From: Theodoxus fluviatilis
Taxonomy: Eukaryota > Mollusca > Gastropoda > Cycloneritida > Neritidae
NCBI GenBank assembly: GCA_034096865.1
Contig: JAWQFJ010026710.1
Coordinates: forward strand, 1-30,000
Direction of reading: 5' to 3'
Length of the DNA: 30,000 nucleotides
Shown here: positions 9,957 through 19,175 of the stretch, piece after piece
How positions within the stretch are numbered: position 1 is the first letter of the stretch
Layout of the letters: every line of letters begins with the position of its first letter
Program-made: the position numbers and the translations under genes
Notes under the pieces: generated by a model
The model's input: the letters and a program-made list of their open reading frames with translations, nothing else
Told to the model about the DNA's origin: nothing
Databases searched by the model: none

Positions 9957-10108
9957 TCTCTCTCCAAATTATGACACAAACATATGTAGATCTGTGAGCA
10001 CTTACTTATATCATGCATTTAACAAAAGACAGATAACCATGCTAATGAGAGAAGTTGCATGATGAATGACGTGGATTCTGACTTCCTTGTACTGGGCTGA
10101 AGGTCTAC
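9957..10108 (+). repeat. Right direct repeat (long target-site duplication)
   Basis: Second copy of 7961-8114, beginning immediately after the element's tail. It continues into sequence not shared with the left side (ACAATAAAGTTTTCG), which would be the original downstream flank. Confidence 0.9.
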
Positions 10109-10158
10109 ACAATAAAGTTTTCGTTTGTTCATTCGTTCTCGTCTCTCTCTCATTCATA

Positions 10159-10159
<1 letters not shown>

Positions 10160-10229
<70 letters not shown>
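10160..10229. repeat. (AC)n microsatellite
   Basis: Pure AC run of about 70 nt. Confidence 0.97.
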
Positions 10230-10235
<6 letters not shown>

Positions 10236-10328
10236 ATACATCAATAAAAATAAAACACAGAAAATTGAATAATTATTGTATTCCACAGTTTTGGAGTGCA
10301 ACATTTTGGCATTTGTAGCCTAAATATT

Positions 10329-10333
10329 CTCTC

Positions 10334-10403
<70 letters not shown>
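10329..10403. repeat. (CT)n microsatellite
   Basis: CT run of about 74 nt with two GT interruptions (near 10341 and 10369). Confidence 0.96.
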
Positions 10404-10408
<5 letters not shown>

Positions 10409-10437
10409 CATACACAAACACACACTCACATGCACAT

Positions 10438-10438
<1 letters not shown>

Positions 10439-10491
<53 letters not shown>
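10439..10491. repeat. (AC)n microsatellite
   Basis: AC run of about 52 nt followed by looser CACACT/CACAAT variants to about 10530. Confidence 0.96.
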
Positions 10492-10497
<6 letters not shown>

Positions 10498-10544
10498 AAT
10501 CACACACTCACACAATCACACACAAAGACATGCACACACATGAA

Positions 10545-11289
10545 AGCAATTTATCATGCACAAGAGGGAGAAACTTTAACAAGTCCATGTACGTTGACAT
10601 CCTAAAGTCTAAACCAATTAAAGTACACAGATACACCACATACAAGCACTGCATTTCTCTGAAGTTACATCTAGAGGACAGTGATATTAAATGTCTGATT
10701 CGAGATAAAATTATAATTCAAATTTCAATACGAGTATATTTATGATTCAAAAGTAGAAAATCATAGGATCGCTCACCTTCACCAACATCTTGAACAATAT
10801 TCATTTTCCAATGTACTGAAGGCTGAACCTATAATACAATATAATGCAAAGCAATGCAATAAAATACAGCAAAACACAATACAACTTGACAGAATACATC
10901 TCAATTGCTGTTACTACACCCCACACATAAAGATCAACAACGCAAATAACACATGAAGAAGGTGATAATTATCACAAATGAATAGAATGGTATATATTCA
11001 AATATCTAAACAAGACAAATTAAATATATAAAGAAGAGAGCAATAATATCATATTTTAATATGTCAGTAAAATGGGAAAAAGCAGATCAAATTATTTACA
11101 TAAACTATCAAACATGAAAACGAGGAAGTGCAAAAAACCAAATGTGAAATACAAGTGTCCTATGTGTGAATGTGCCTATGGAGTTTGTAGTTGACCTGAA
11201 ATTATCCTGGAGGTCTTACAGCCTACTGCGTAACATTTGCTATGATTAAAAATTATATCAACCACACTCATCCACATCCCCAAATGTAG
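10545..11289. other. AT-rich DNA without supportable genes
   Basis: AT-rich, with repeated short ATACAAT/GCAAT words around 10830-10870. No ORF or RNA gene is recognised. Confidence 0.6.
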
Positions 11290-11499
11290 TTCAGACACTG
11301 TAAATGAGGGCATCATAGGGAATGTCATCACTGCCTCTTGGGGAAACAAAATTACTGATGTGCTTTGGGTATGTAGGTGTAAAGATTAACTTAACCTTCA
11401 GGTTGAGAATGCAACTACAATGAACTATTTGAATGTTTAGTTTGTATGCATGTATGAATGTATGTATTTTCATTTGTATTGCGCCATATATCACACCAC

Positions 11500-11690
11500 A
11501 GAATGTGCTCATGAGGCCAGTTTTGAAGGCAGCCAAACATGGAGCTGACCTCTGTGACTCAGGAAGCTGGTTCCACTGTCTTGGTCCCACAACACTAAAT
11601 GATCGATGGGCATAGTTTTTCAGTCTTGTAGTGAGGACAACATTACTGGGACTGCCATGCAGGAGTCTTCATTCAAACACTGGAATTCAC
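11500..11690 (-). pseudogene. LINE polymerase C-terminal remnant
   Basis: On the minus strand, one frame reads GSPSNVVLTTRLKNYAHRSF, then SVVGPRQWNQLPESQRSAPC, then LAAFKTGLMSTF. This is the WN-LPES-R-AP-L-AFK-GLK-F ending of RTE/CR1-type LINE polymerases. The frame stays open from 11590 to 11291, but after about 11500 it loses resemblance and probably runs into the element's 3' UTR. An (AT)n run borders its 5' side. No start, no catalytic motif: a fragment. Confidence 0.7.
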
Positions 11691-11699
11691 TTTCATTTT

Positions 11700-11702
<3 letters not shown>

Positions 11703-11742
<40 letters not shown>
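11703..11742. repeat. (TA)n microsatellite
   Basis: Pure TA run of about 40 nt next to the LINE remnant. Confidence 0.95.
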
Positions 11743-11745
<3 letters not shown>

Positions 11746-11897
11746 TGAGTCTGAACATGATGTTATGCAAATTTAAATTGAATATCATGACATTGGTGAG
11801 AAAGCTGATATCTTTTATCAAACACTATATATTTTGATAAGGTTTTAATCACAGTTTCAGGGCTGTAACATGTCAGGTATTCAAAATAGGATGCAGG

Positions 11898-12005
11898 GTG
11901 TGCACGTGTGCATGAGCGCACATGTGTGTGCTCATGTGTGTGTGCGCATATGTGTGTGTATGTGTGTGAGTGTGTGTGTGTGTGTAAGTGTGTGTGTATG
12001 TGTGT
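11898..12005. repeat. Degenerate (TG)n-rich tract
   Basis: Imperfect TG repeat broken by CA, CGCA and TA steps, an older and more decayed array than the others. No gene is seen between 11743 and 12112. Confidence 0.85.
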
Positions 12006-12112
12006 TCATAGGGAAGTAAAGAATAGAAAACCATCCACAAAATGTTGCTATTAAATTCCACACAAATCCCATGTCCCGGTTCCCCTTTCCCGTGCAGAGA
12101 GATATGCATGTA

Positions 12113-12127
12113 TCTACTGCTGTAACA
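12113..12127 (+). repeat. Left target-site duplication of the Tx1-like LINE
   Basis: TCTACTGCTGTAACA, repeated exactly at 13262-13276 on the other side of the LINE insert. It abuts the poly-T (minus-strand poly-A) end of the element. Confidence 0.88.
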
Positions 12128-13261
12128 GTTTTTTTTTAATTTTTTTTTTAACACTTTATTTTCAAAAAAAAGAGGATACAAATATCAAGGTTGGATCATA
12201 GACATTGTAACAGAAATGTACATGCATTCACAACGGCCCTCATTCCTGTAAAAAAGAATTCCACTTCAACTTAAATTTCTCAAAATTACCTGCCATTCTA
12301 GCTGCACACTCTTCTGTATTCATCACATTAAACATAAATTTTTTAAAGTCTTCAAATGAAGGCAATTCATTCATGGATCTTTTGTAATGTATATGTTTCT
12401 TTCCTAGCAGAATGATATGGTTTGTACATGCATCATAGTCTGGTGAGCCAAACAAAATATTTTGCTTATTCAAATGTAAGGGAATCCTTGTCCTGCTTCG
12501 AAGGAAACAAATAATTTCTTTCCAAAATGTTTCACTAACAAAACAGTCAACAAAGAGATGCTCCAAAGTTTCGGGTTCTGTCAAACAGAAAGAGCAGACA
12601 TTACTCTGAACAATCTTTAGCTTAAACAAATATTCATTGACAGGTAGTATTCTGTGCAGAATTTTATACTGGAAGTTCCTAAGTTTCACTTCTCTTGTTG
12701 CTACAAAGGGAATCATATAATACCGCCTCCATGGCAATTCAGATACTCCCAATCTTTTTTCCCAAGATGTTTGCGAAGTAGGTTTTTGGCTATTTTCAAT
12801 AAGAATTGTATAGTACACTCTCGCAAGTTTTGTTTTATTTTTTAGCAAAAAGGATCGTATCGGTAGATCCCCCTCACAAGCCATACTACTTGCAGTAGCT
12901 CTTTCAATACTACTCTTCCAGTGAGCGGGGATTATACTTAATAGTTTTGCATATTCCAAAAAGTTTCCTTGTAGGCTAAAGTGACATTTTAACTCTTCAA
13001 ATGATTTAAATCCCCTGTTCGGATGAACAATATCTTTCATACTTCTAATTCCTACGTCAAACCATGTTTTTTTAAAGTAAGTTTTATCTTTATATTGCGG
13101 ATTGTTCCACAATGGCTGATGTAAAAGGTCACAGGTCAAAAAGTGCCGATAGTGCTTGCTTACAAATTCATTCCAGATTTCCAAAACCTGCTTCCAGAAA
13201 ACGTTCCTCTCACTGCTTATTGCAGACTGACTTATACATCCCCCAGTTTCGATTAAAGTGT
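12128..13261 (-). mobile_element. Young 5'-truncated Tx1/L1-like LINE insertion
   Basis: A 1.13-kb insert flanked by an exact 15-bp duplication. On the minus strand it is coding from its 5' edge, then has a 3' UTR with AATAAA (in GAAAATAAAGTG) and an A-rich tail, seen as the T-runs at 12129-12150. These hallmarks show L1-type target-primed reverse transcription with 5' truncation. The perfect duplication and undamaged frame indicate a recent event. Confidence 0.85.
12240..13261 (-). CDS. LINE ORF2 C-terminal region with RT zinc-binding domain (truncated)
   Basis: Open from about 13259 on the minus strand to the TAA/TGA region at 12240, about 337 codons. The 314-residue part from 13184 has no internal stop. 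It ends with the zf-RVT-type domain: ILPVNEYLFKLKI, then NVCSFCLTEPETLEHLFVDC and SETFW, a C-x2-C...H-x4-C pattern found after the polymerase in L1/Tx1 LINEs. The preceding ERNVFWKQVLEIWNEF to HPNRGFKSFEEL region matches the Tx1-type linker between polymerase and zinc domain. The endonuclease and catalytic polymerase domains are absent because of 5' truncation, so it is not an independent gene. A stop just beyond the insertion edge confirms that the frame belongs to the insert. Confidence 0.85.
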
Positions 13262-13276
13262 TCTACTGCTGTAACA
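13262..13276 (+). repeat. Right target-site duplication of the Tx1-like LINE
   Basis: Exact copy of 12113-12127, directly at the truncated 5' edge of the element. Confidence 0.88.
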
Positions 13277-13920
13277 TGTCAGATTCATTGATAAGGGTTT
13301 TACAGCAGCCTGCTATCTGATTATATCATGTAGTAAATATCCAGAATAAAACCTGCATATAATGTAGCATATCATTTATCATTGTCTTTTTGAAGCCTTT
13401 CAATTTTATGGAAGCCCTTGTATTAGCAACACCTTGTGCTTCACAAGGAGCCCAGTTTTGACTGACTAGCACAGTACCAGCACTAACAACGATAATTTTC
13501 AGGGTATGTGTAATGTTTCACATTCATGTATAGAGTTTGAAGGTAGCCAGCCAGTTCATTATAAATATAACATCTTAACTGATTCAGAGAAAAAGAATTT
13601 AAGACAGCCACAAAAATACCTGAATGCAAAATGTCACTTACCATTCGCTTGAAATTCAAGGCCTTCGATTATTAGATATTGGCAGCATTAACAACAATCA
13701 TAGTATGTCATGGTATGTGATAATGATGACAATTTTTAGAACTATTTAGTAATATTAGTAAATAAAAACAGGAGTAGCAGAGGCAGCACCAGCAGTGGTT
13801 CAGATAGTCCAAGGAGCAGTTGCAGAAACAGTAGTAGTAGTGGAGGTGGTAGTGATAGTATATATAGCAGTGGTGGTGGTGGCAATAGTTGCAACAGCAG
13901 CAGTAGTACTTAGTGGTGGT
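13277..13920. other. No supportable gene
   Basis: Intergenic DNA, becoming AGT/GGT-repeat-like (CAGCAG, GTAGTAG, GGTGGT) from about 13770 as it leads into the GAA array. Confidence 0.6.
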
Positions 13921-13923
13921 GGT

Positions 13924-14056
13924 GAAGAAGAAGAAGAAGAAGAAGAAGAAGAAGAAGAAGAAGAAGAAGAAGAAGAAGAAGAAGAAGAAGAAGAAGAAGA
14001 AGAAGAAGAAGAAGAAGAAGAAGAAGAAGAAGAAGAAGAAGAAGAAGAAGAAGAAG
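13924..14056. repeat. (GAA)n trinucleotide microsatellite
   Basis: About 44 uninterrupted GAA units. All apparent ORFs crossing it (poly-Glu, poly-Lys, poly-Ser, poly-Phe) are artefacts. Confidence 0.98.
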
Positions 14057-14122
14057 AGGAGAAGGAGGAGAAATAGACGAAAAAGTTGGTGGTGGTTGTG
14101 GTCATGATGACAACGAAACGAC

Positions 14123-14160
14123 GATGATGACGATGATGATGATGATGATGTTGATGATGA
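14123..14160. repeat. (GAT)n short repeat
   Basis: Imperfect GAT/ATG trinucleotide run that forms the left flank of the solo LTR. The same ATGATG pattern resumes after the LTR (14614-14623), showing the LTR split this repeat. Confidence 0.9.
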
Positions 14161-14257
14161 TGTTGCACTCTTCCCTTGCACTATCCCGATGTTCGGGGGT
14201 TCTCCTGGCTTGCGCTAGGAAGTCGAAGTGACAGACTGGTGGTCGTTTCCAATGAAC

Positions 14258-14263
14258 TTTATT
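14258..14263 (-). promoter_or_regulatory. Polyadenylation signal of the solo LTR
   Basis: AATAAA on the minus strand (GTGAATAAAGTTC), downstream of the LTR TATA box as expected for an R/U5 boundary. Confidence 0.6.
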
Positions 14264-14408
14264 CACGCACTGACCTCTACAGTGGTGAAAATCAGCAACA
14301 GCAATTCGTAGCACTCACACAGCAGAAAACTCGCTCCCCTGGGAGTCAAAGCTCTCACCTTTAACTCTGTCGTATCTGCTGCTCTCTCCTCTAACTCGCT
14401 TTCGCTCC

Positions 14409-14415
14409 TTATATA
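14409..14415 (-). promoter_or_regulatory. TATA box of the solo LTR
   Basis: TATATAA on the minus strand within GGTATATAAGG, placed between the palindrome-rich U3 and the AATAAA signal. Confidence 0.65.
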
Positions 14416-14613
14416 CCTTTCCTCCAATACCAGAAACTTCGAGACCAAGGGCGAACATACTCAATTCTCCGGCGGCCTTCGCGACTAATGTCACGTGACA
14501 TAACAAAGCCGACCTCGGCCTAACTCGGTCGCGGTCAGGGCAATGACCTGACCGATATATACCAAAACAACCTAGCCAGCAACACTGGAGAAAATTCTAG
14601 AGTCTTCACAACA

Positions 14614-16945
14614 ATGATGATGAATGCCAATTGATAATACATTCAGAGGCAACATAGAAGCTTCAGTTGAGTACCAGAATTTGTTCAGACAATACAGGTC
14701 CACTGCATAAGAGAGGACTGCATACACTCTTCAATAATGACAATTTAAGCTTTCATTGTGTATGTATTTTGTACATTAATATCAAAGCATTTGTTTCATC
14801 GGGTGTGCGTGCGCACTATAATATAAACGTAAACTGCGTTAATTTTTATTTTGACATCCTTTTGTTTTCGTATATTATTCGCTTACGCAAGCTACCATTC
14901 CCTCTTTCACGTAAAAAGAGCAACAATTCGATCTGCATTCGTTGTCAACAGCTATTATTTTACTTTTATTGCAACCGGGCGTGACGTTGTAATGGCTCCA
15001 TTCCCTAAAGCGTCGTCTGCAAGCGTTAACGTCGACTACTACCATTCCACAGACAACTTGGATGACTAATGATTTGTATTAGTTGCGTGACAAATATTTC
15101 ACTGCAAAATAAAATGAGAATAAAATATAATCACAGTCCCAAATAAATAAACGGGTCGCGCGGCTTGCATTGTCTGCGATGATAATGATGAGTGGAAGCA
15201 GGCGTAGCTCGGAACATTTCTCAGCAAAGTTAAATAGAGGAAGAAAGGAGACAAATGAAAAACGCAAGAAAGAGGTACAAGTCCCAACTACGAAACCTAA
15301 TGCTTTTTATGCCCGGTATACGAAGTAAAGTGTAAACAGTCTCCAAGTCGCAATTCAGCAAGTACGGCCGTCCATTGACAGATTGCGTTGTGGCACATGT
15401 CGAGTGCGAGAAAGTTTATAGAATTTGCATGGGCCAACTCTAAATAATAAGCCTAGAGCCAGTGGAGGTGATTAACTGCGCTTTCTACCAGATTTGAGGT
15501 CATGAACTCGACATTAACAGATCTGTGAAGTAAGAATCCATTTCATTCCATGTCAATTGTCATGTTATATTATTGTATTATTTTGACATGTAACTAATTG
15601 AAATTGTGTAATCTGTTAACGTACCTCAAAGATCATGAGTGGTAACTTTTCCTACTAAATTATCCATGTGGATGATAAAGACTGCCTCTCTGTATGTCTG
15701 TCATGTTCTCCAACTTTCCGTCACATCATGATAATAAATTGTTCAATTTCACAACAGCTTACCTTCAAATCCACGCCGAGCATTCACTTTTCTTGTTTTA
15801 CTCGTTGACAGTTTCTGCGAATAAGTCCAAACTATTGCGCCCATCTTCTCGTTTACTTTGCTTGTGTAACTGATCAAATTACGATGCAGGCGTAGTTGCC
15901 TCCCCATCCCCCTTTCGATCCATTTCTCGATCCCGTTCTCCTTGCAGAGCCAGATGCATGCCTTATCTACTGTTTACAGGAATGCCTGGATTTCTCCAGA
16001 CAAGAAGTTGTGAGACGTTCCGTTGATGTTTACCACTGACAGTGTTAGTTCTGTGAGTAGCTGGTGCTCTGGTACTTGTTCCACTCCAATAATGTAGGCC
16101 AATTAACAATACATACAATTCGTTTTTCACTGCATGAGTCGAGTACGTGGACATTTTAAAAGCAAAAATTGTCTGAATACACGGAAAGTTATTGAAGAAA
16201 CATTTCAAATGGCACAATTTCATGTAAATCGGTATAAGAAAACAATTGACTTTGCTAGCTAATTTTATACATCATAAAACGAGAATGCGTTTTCTACTGC
16301 CAAAAGAAAGGCTTAAAAAACATCTCCATGTGCCGAAAAATGGACTTTCTCCTCATACATTGCAGTGTCTTTCCAAAAAGTGAGTCTTCAATTATGTAGT
16401 GCATATTTTGCCGTCTGCTGAGTTAATTTCTACCACAGGGCTGAAAACGTGCCATTTTTGCGGTGCGTATCCTAGGCCGATGCATCGCTAAATAAAGCTA
16501 GTCAAAGGTGTGGCCCCATGGATCGGCAGCCGCCATGGTTGACATTCACGAGTCGCCATCGACATCAATGGCCCAGCCATTGCTTTCATTGTTGTTACAT
16601 TTTGATTAAATTTTGCACAGATACGAATGATTTAATGTGCTATAGGTCCACTCACTTACAATTTCAGCAACCCTCAGAAGAAAGACGGCACATGCAGTTT
16701 ACAGCTTCACCAGATTGTTGAAGGGGCAAATGAGATGGTCGCCTTTACCCATCTTTTATATCATTCACAAACGTGGTGCTGCTCAGGGTTATAACATGTT
16801 TCTCACTGAGGGACAAGGGGTAAATTCCCAGCAAACACACACTTTTAATTTTAATAGATGTCCAGGAATGGGAGGGAGCTCGTTGAGATATCGTGCGTGA
16901 ACTTGATGGTGAGGGTGGAAGTTCGACACGAAGGAGATTACATTT
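14614..16945. other. No supportable gene
   Basis: Moderately AT-rich intergenic DNA. Short ORFs (60-105 codons) are present but unconvincing. A small ATG-initiated frame at 14992-15069, ending STDNLDD, lacks a plausible acceptor. Nothing else is recognised. Confidence 0.6.
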
Positions 16946-16991
16946 TTGACTCACATGCGAAGCAAAAGTGAGTCTATGTACTCACCCGTTT

Positions 16992-17033
16992 CGTCCGTCC
17001 GGGCGTCCGGGCGTCCGGGCGTCCGGGCGTCCG
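16992..17033 (+). repeat. 8-bp tandem repeat (GCGTCCGG)n
   Basis: About five units of CGTCCGGG close to the left end of the dispersed repeat. GC-rich and contains CpGs, unlike its surroundings. Confidence 0.9.
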
Positions 17034-17148
17034 AAAACTTTAACGTTGGATTTTTCTCAGAGACTATTAAGTCTATCAATACCAAATGTGGCATGATGGT
17101 GTATGATGACAAGGCCTCAAAAAACATTCATAGTGGCTTGTCCTTGCT

Positions 17149-17750
17149 TCAAGGTCAAGGTCACAGGGGCCATAAATGTTGTCTAAAAAACAGCCATTTT
17201 TCACATTTTCTCAATTTTCTCTGAAATTTTTGAGATTGGATACTTCACATATATATGGTATATAGGGCAAATTAAGCCCTATCTTTTGATACCAGTTTGA
17301 TTGACCTTGCTTCAAGGTCAAGGTCACAGGATCTCTTCAAAGTTGGATTGTATACATATTTTGAAGTGACCTTGACCCTGAACTATGGAAGATAACTGTT
17401 TCAAACTGAATAATTATTTAAGGTACATGTTATACTTTCATCATGAGACACATTTGGTCACATATCAAGGTCAAGGTCACTTTGACCCTTATGAAATGTG
17501 ACCAAAATGGGGTAGTGAACCACTAAAAGTGACCATATCTTATGATAGAAAGTGCCAATAAGCACCATTGTGCTTCCTATGTCTTGAATTAACAGCTTTG
17601 TGTTGCATGACCTTGGATGACCTTGACCTTGGGTCAAGGCCACAGGTCTTTTGGTAGGAAAAATGTGTAAAGCATTTCTTAATGTATGATGTCATTGCTA
17701 GGTTTAGTTGGTTGACCTTGACCTTGAAGGTCACCTGAAGGTCAAGGTCA
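17149..17750. promoter_or_regulatory. Cluster of TCAAGGTCA nuclear-receptor half-site motifs
   Basis: Eleven perfect TCAAGGTCA copies on either strand start at 17149, 17155, 17312, 17318, 17367, 17465, 17471, 17618, 17713, 17719 and 17742; several overlap as TCAAGGTCAAGGTCA. The sequence equals the established monomer site for NR5A/FTZ-F1 and ERR nuclear receptors. Whether it is bound is unknown; the motif could simply be the repeat's internal tandem unit. Confidence 0.5.
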
Positions 17751-17811
17751 TGTAAATGTGAAGGTCAAGCATGTGAGTCGTATGGGCTTTGCCCTTCTTG
17801 TTAGATCTTCT

Positions 17812-18180
17812 GTCGATAGGCATGTTACTTCCACGTAGTCGTCGAAGTACCTTTTGAATAGTTCTGGTTTGGATCCTGCTACACCTTGATCTGTTCTTCA
17901 AACCACCCCACGACTAGGCAGGCGTGGCGTTGTCCCACCTTGGTACCCATGGTAACTCCACTGATTTGGCTGAAGTCTTCGTTGTTGAAGGTGAAAGAGT
18001 TGAGTGTGAGGACCAACTCTCTTAGCCCTGTTAGGGTTTCAGTCGAGGGGACAGTGACGGGCCTACGGTCCAGGAAGCGTCTGAGGACCTGGTCCGATCG
18101 TGTAGGGGATGCTGATGTACAGCGAGCTCACATCCATTGTAGTCCTCTGTTCTCCCAAAATCCAGTAAGCAGTACTCACC
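17812..18180 (-). pseudogene. Penelope-like element reverse-transcriptase fragment
   Basis: On the minus strand, in order: WILGEQRTTMDVSSLYISIP; VLRRFLDRRPVTVPSTETL; LTLNSFTFNNEDFSQISGVT, then MGTKVGQ; VVGWFEEQI; and KPELFKRYFDDYVEVTCLST. The MDVSSLYTSIPH, F-G-A-MG-K and RY-DDY motifs are characteristic of Penelope-like polymerases. The segments lie in different frames, with shifts near 18100 and near 17885, so it is decayed. The catalytic RYFDDY codons (17852-17832) survive. No GIY-YIG endonuclease is visible. It abuts the end of the dispersed repeat at 17812. Confidence 0.75.
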
Positions 18181-18761
18181 ACTTTCCCCTGGCCTCTCTC
18201 CCGACTAGATGAACCCGAAGCGGTAGCACATTTCCTTGCACTGGTCCGCACAGGTTCATACATCATGCAAATATTCTTTCTCCTTTTGCTTGTAAATATT
18301 GTCTTTTACTTGTGTAATTGTTTTGTGTCCTTGAAGACTCCTAGCCGACGGGCCAAACACTCGTTTTGGTCCATGATTATCGCCTGTCTGTAAACTTATT
18401 TTTTTTAACATTTTGCTCTTGTTACTACTAGTAGTATCAAATTTGTGTGTTTGCAGGGCTCGTCTTTTGTTCCTTTTCTGTTGTATGTTTTCTTTTTTAT
18501 ATATAACACATGTATATAACATATGCCCAGCAGGCAGGTATTTCCGCCGTGGCGTGGATGAGAATGGATAGGAATTACGCTTGGGCATTTGCTGAGATTT
18601 GCGCGGAGAAAGACATCATCCTCTCCATCATGAGCTATCATGGGCGGCACAGACAACGTCCACGTGTAGAATAAAAACGACTAAAATGGCTACCATTCTC
18701 ACATCCCTACAGTACCTGCTTAACTGCCTGCCTTCCTTCAGGTACCCAGACTCCTTACAAT

Positions 18762-18762
18762 A

Positions 18763-18794
<32 letters not shown>

Positions 18795-18811
18795 TGCGTG
18801 CGTGTGTGTGT
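18762..18811. repeat. (TG)n/(CGTG)n microsatellite
   Basis: TG run passing into six CGTG/TGCG units and back to TG. Alternating purine-pyrimidine. Confidence 0.95.
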
Positions 18812-18914
18812 ATGATTGATATGTGCGTACGTATATGTATGTACACATTTGTGTATGTGATAAGCTGTACATCGGCAGGTTGTTTCTGAGTCACCTCCGT
18901 CTGTGTACGTGTAG

Positions 18915-19175
18915 GTATCCATGCGTGCACTTCATGTACATGTAAGTATTCATGCGTGCACTTCGTCTATGTACGCGTACGTATTCATGCACGCACTTTG
19001 TCTACGTACGCGTACGTATTCATGCACGCACTTTGTCTACGTACGTGTACGTATTCATGCATGCACTTCGTCTATGTACGCGTACGTATTCATGCACGCA
19101 CTTTGTCTACGTACGTGTACGTATTCATGCATGCACTTCGTCTATGTACGTATACGTATTCATGCGTGCACTTCG
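18915..19175. repeat. 35-bp minisatellite
   Basis: The word GTATTCATGC recurs at 18946, 18981, 19016, 19051, 19086, 19121 and 19156, a strict 35-bp period, with a diverged 31-bp unit at 18915. Units alternate between CACGCACTTTGTCTACG and GTGCACTTCGTCTATG types, hinting at a 70-bp higher-order unit. The unit has no stop in any plus-strand frame, so all three frames appear open; none is credible as a gene. Confidence 0.95.

Larger units (their letters stand above)
14161..14613 (-). mobile_element. Solo LTR of an LTR retrotransposon
   Basis: A 453-bp segment bounded by TGTTG...CAACA, with 4-bp ATGA on both sides (14157-14160 and 14614-14617), inserted in a GAT repeat. On the minus strand, promoter and processing signals are in LTR order. 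GGTATATAAGG lies at 14407-14417, AATAAA at 14258-14263 about 150 nt downstream, then about 97 nt to the end. Upstream (U3) there are palindromes GCCGACCTCGGC and GGTCAGG...CCTGACC and a CACGTG E-box. No internal gag-pol is seen on either side, so it is a recombined solo LTR. The superfamily is not determined; the duplication length suits Ty3/gypsy-like or related elements. Confidence 0.7.
16949..17812 (+). mobile_element. Dispersed non-autonomous repeat with inverted ends
   Basis: It starts GACTCACATGCGAAGC, followed by AAAAGTGAGTCTATG, and ends GCATGTGAGTCGTATGGG with a CTTTGCCCTTCTTGTTAG trailer. GACTCACATGC and GCATGTGAGTC are perfect inverted copies near the two ends. From memory, this end sequence is abundant in gastropod genomes and transcripts. 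Inside are an 8-bp tandem (16992-17033) and many AAGGTCA motifs on both strands. There is no coding capacity. The outer boundaries and any target duplication are uncertain. Confidence 0.65.

Noticed and set aside
14992..15069. Small ATG frame ending in STDNLDD, possible last exon
   Set aside because: No plausible acceptor or partner exon, and too short to support.
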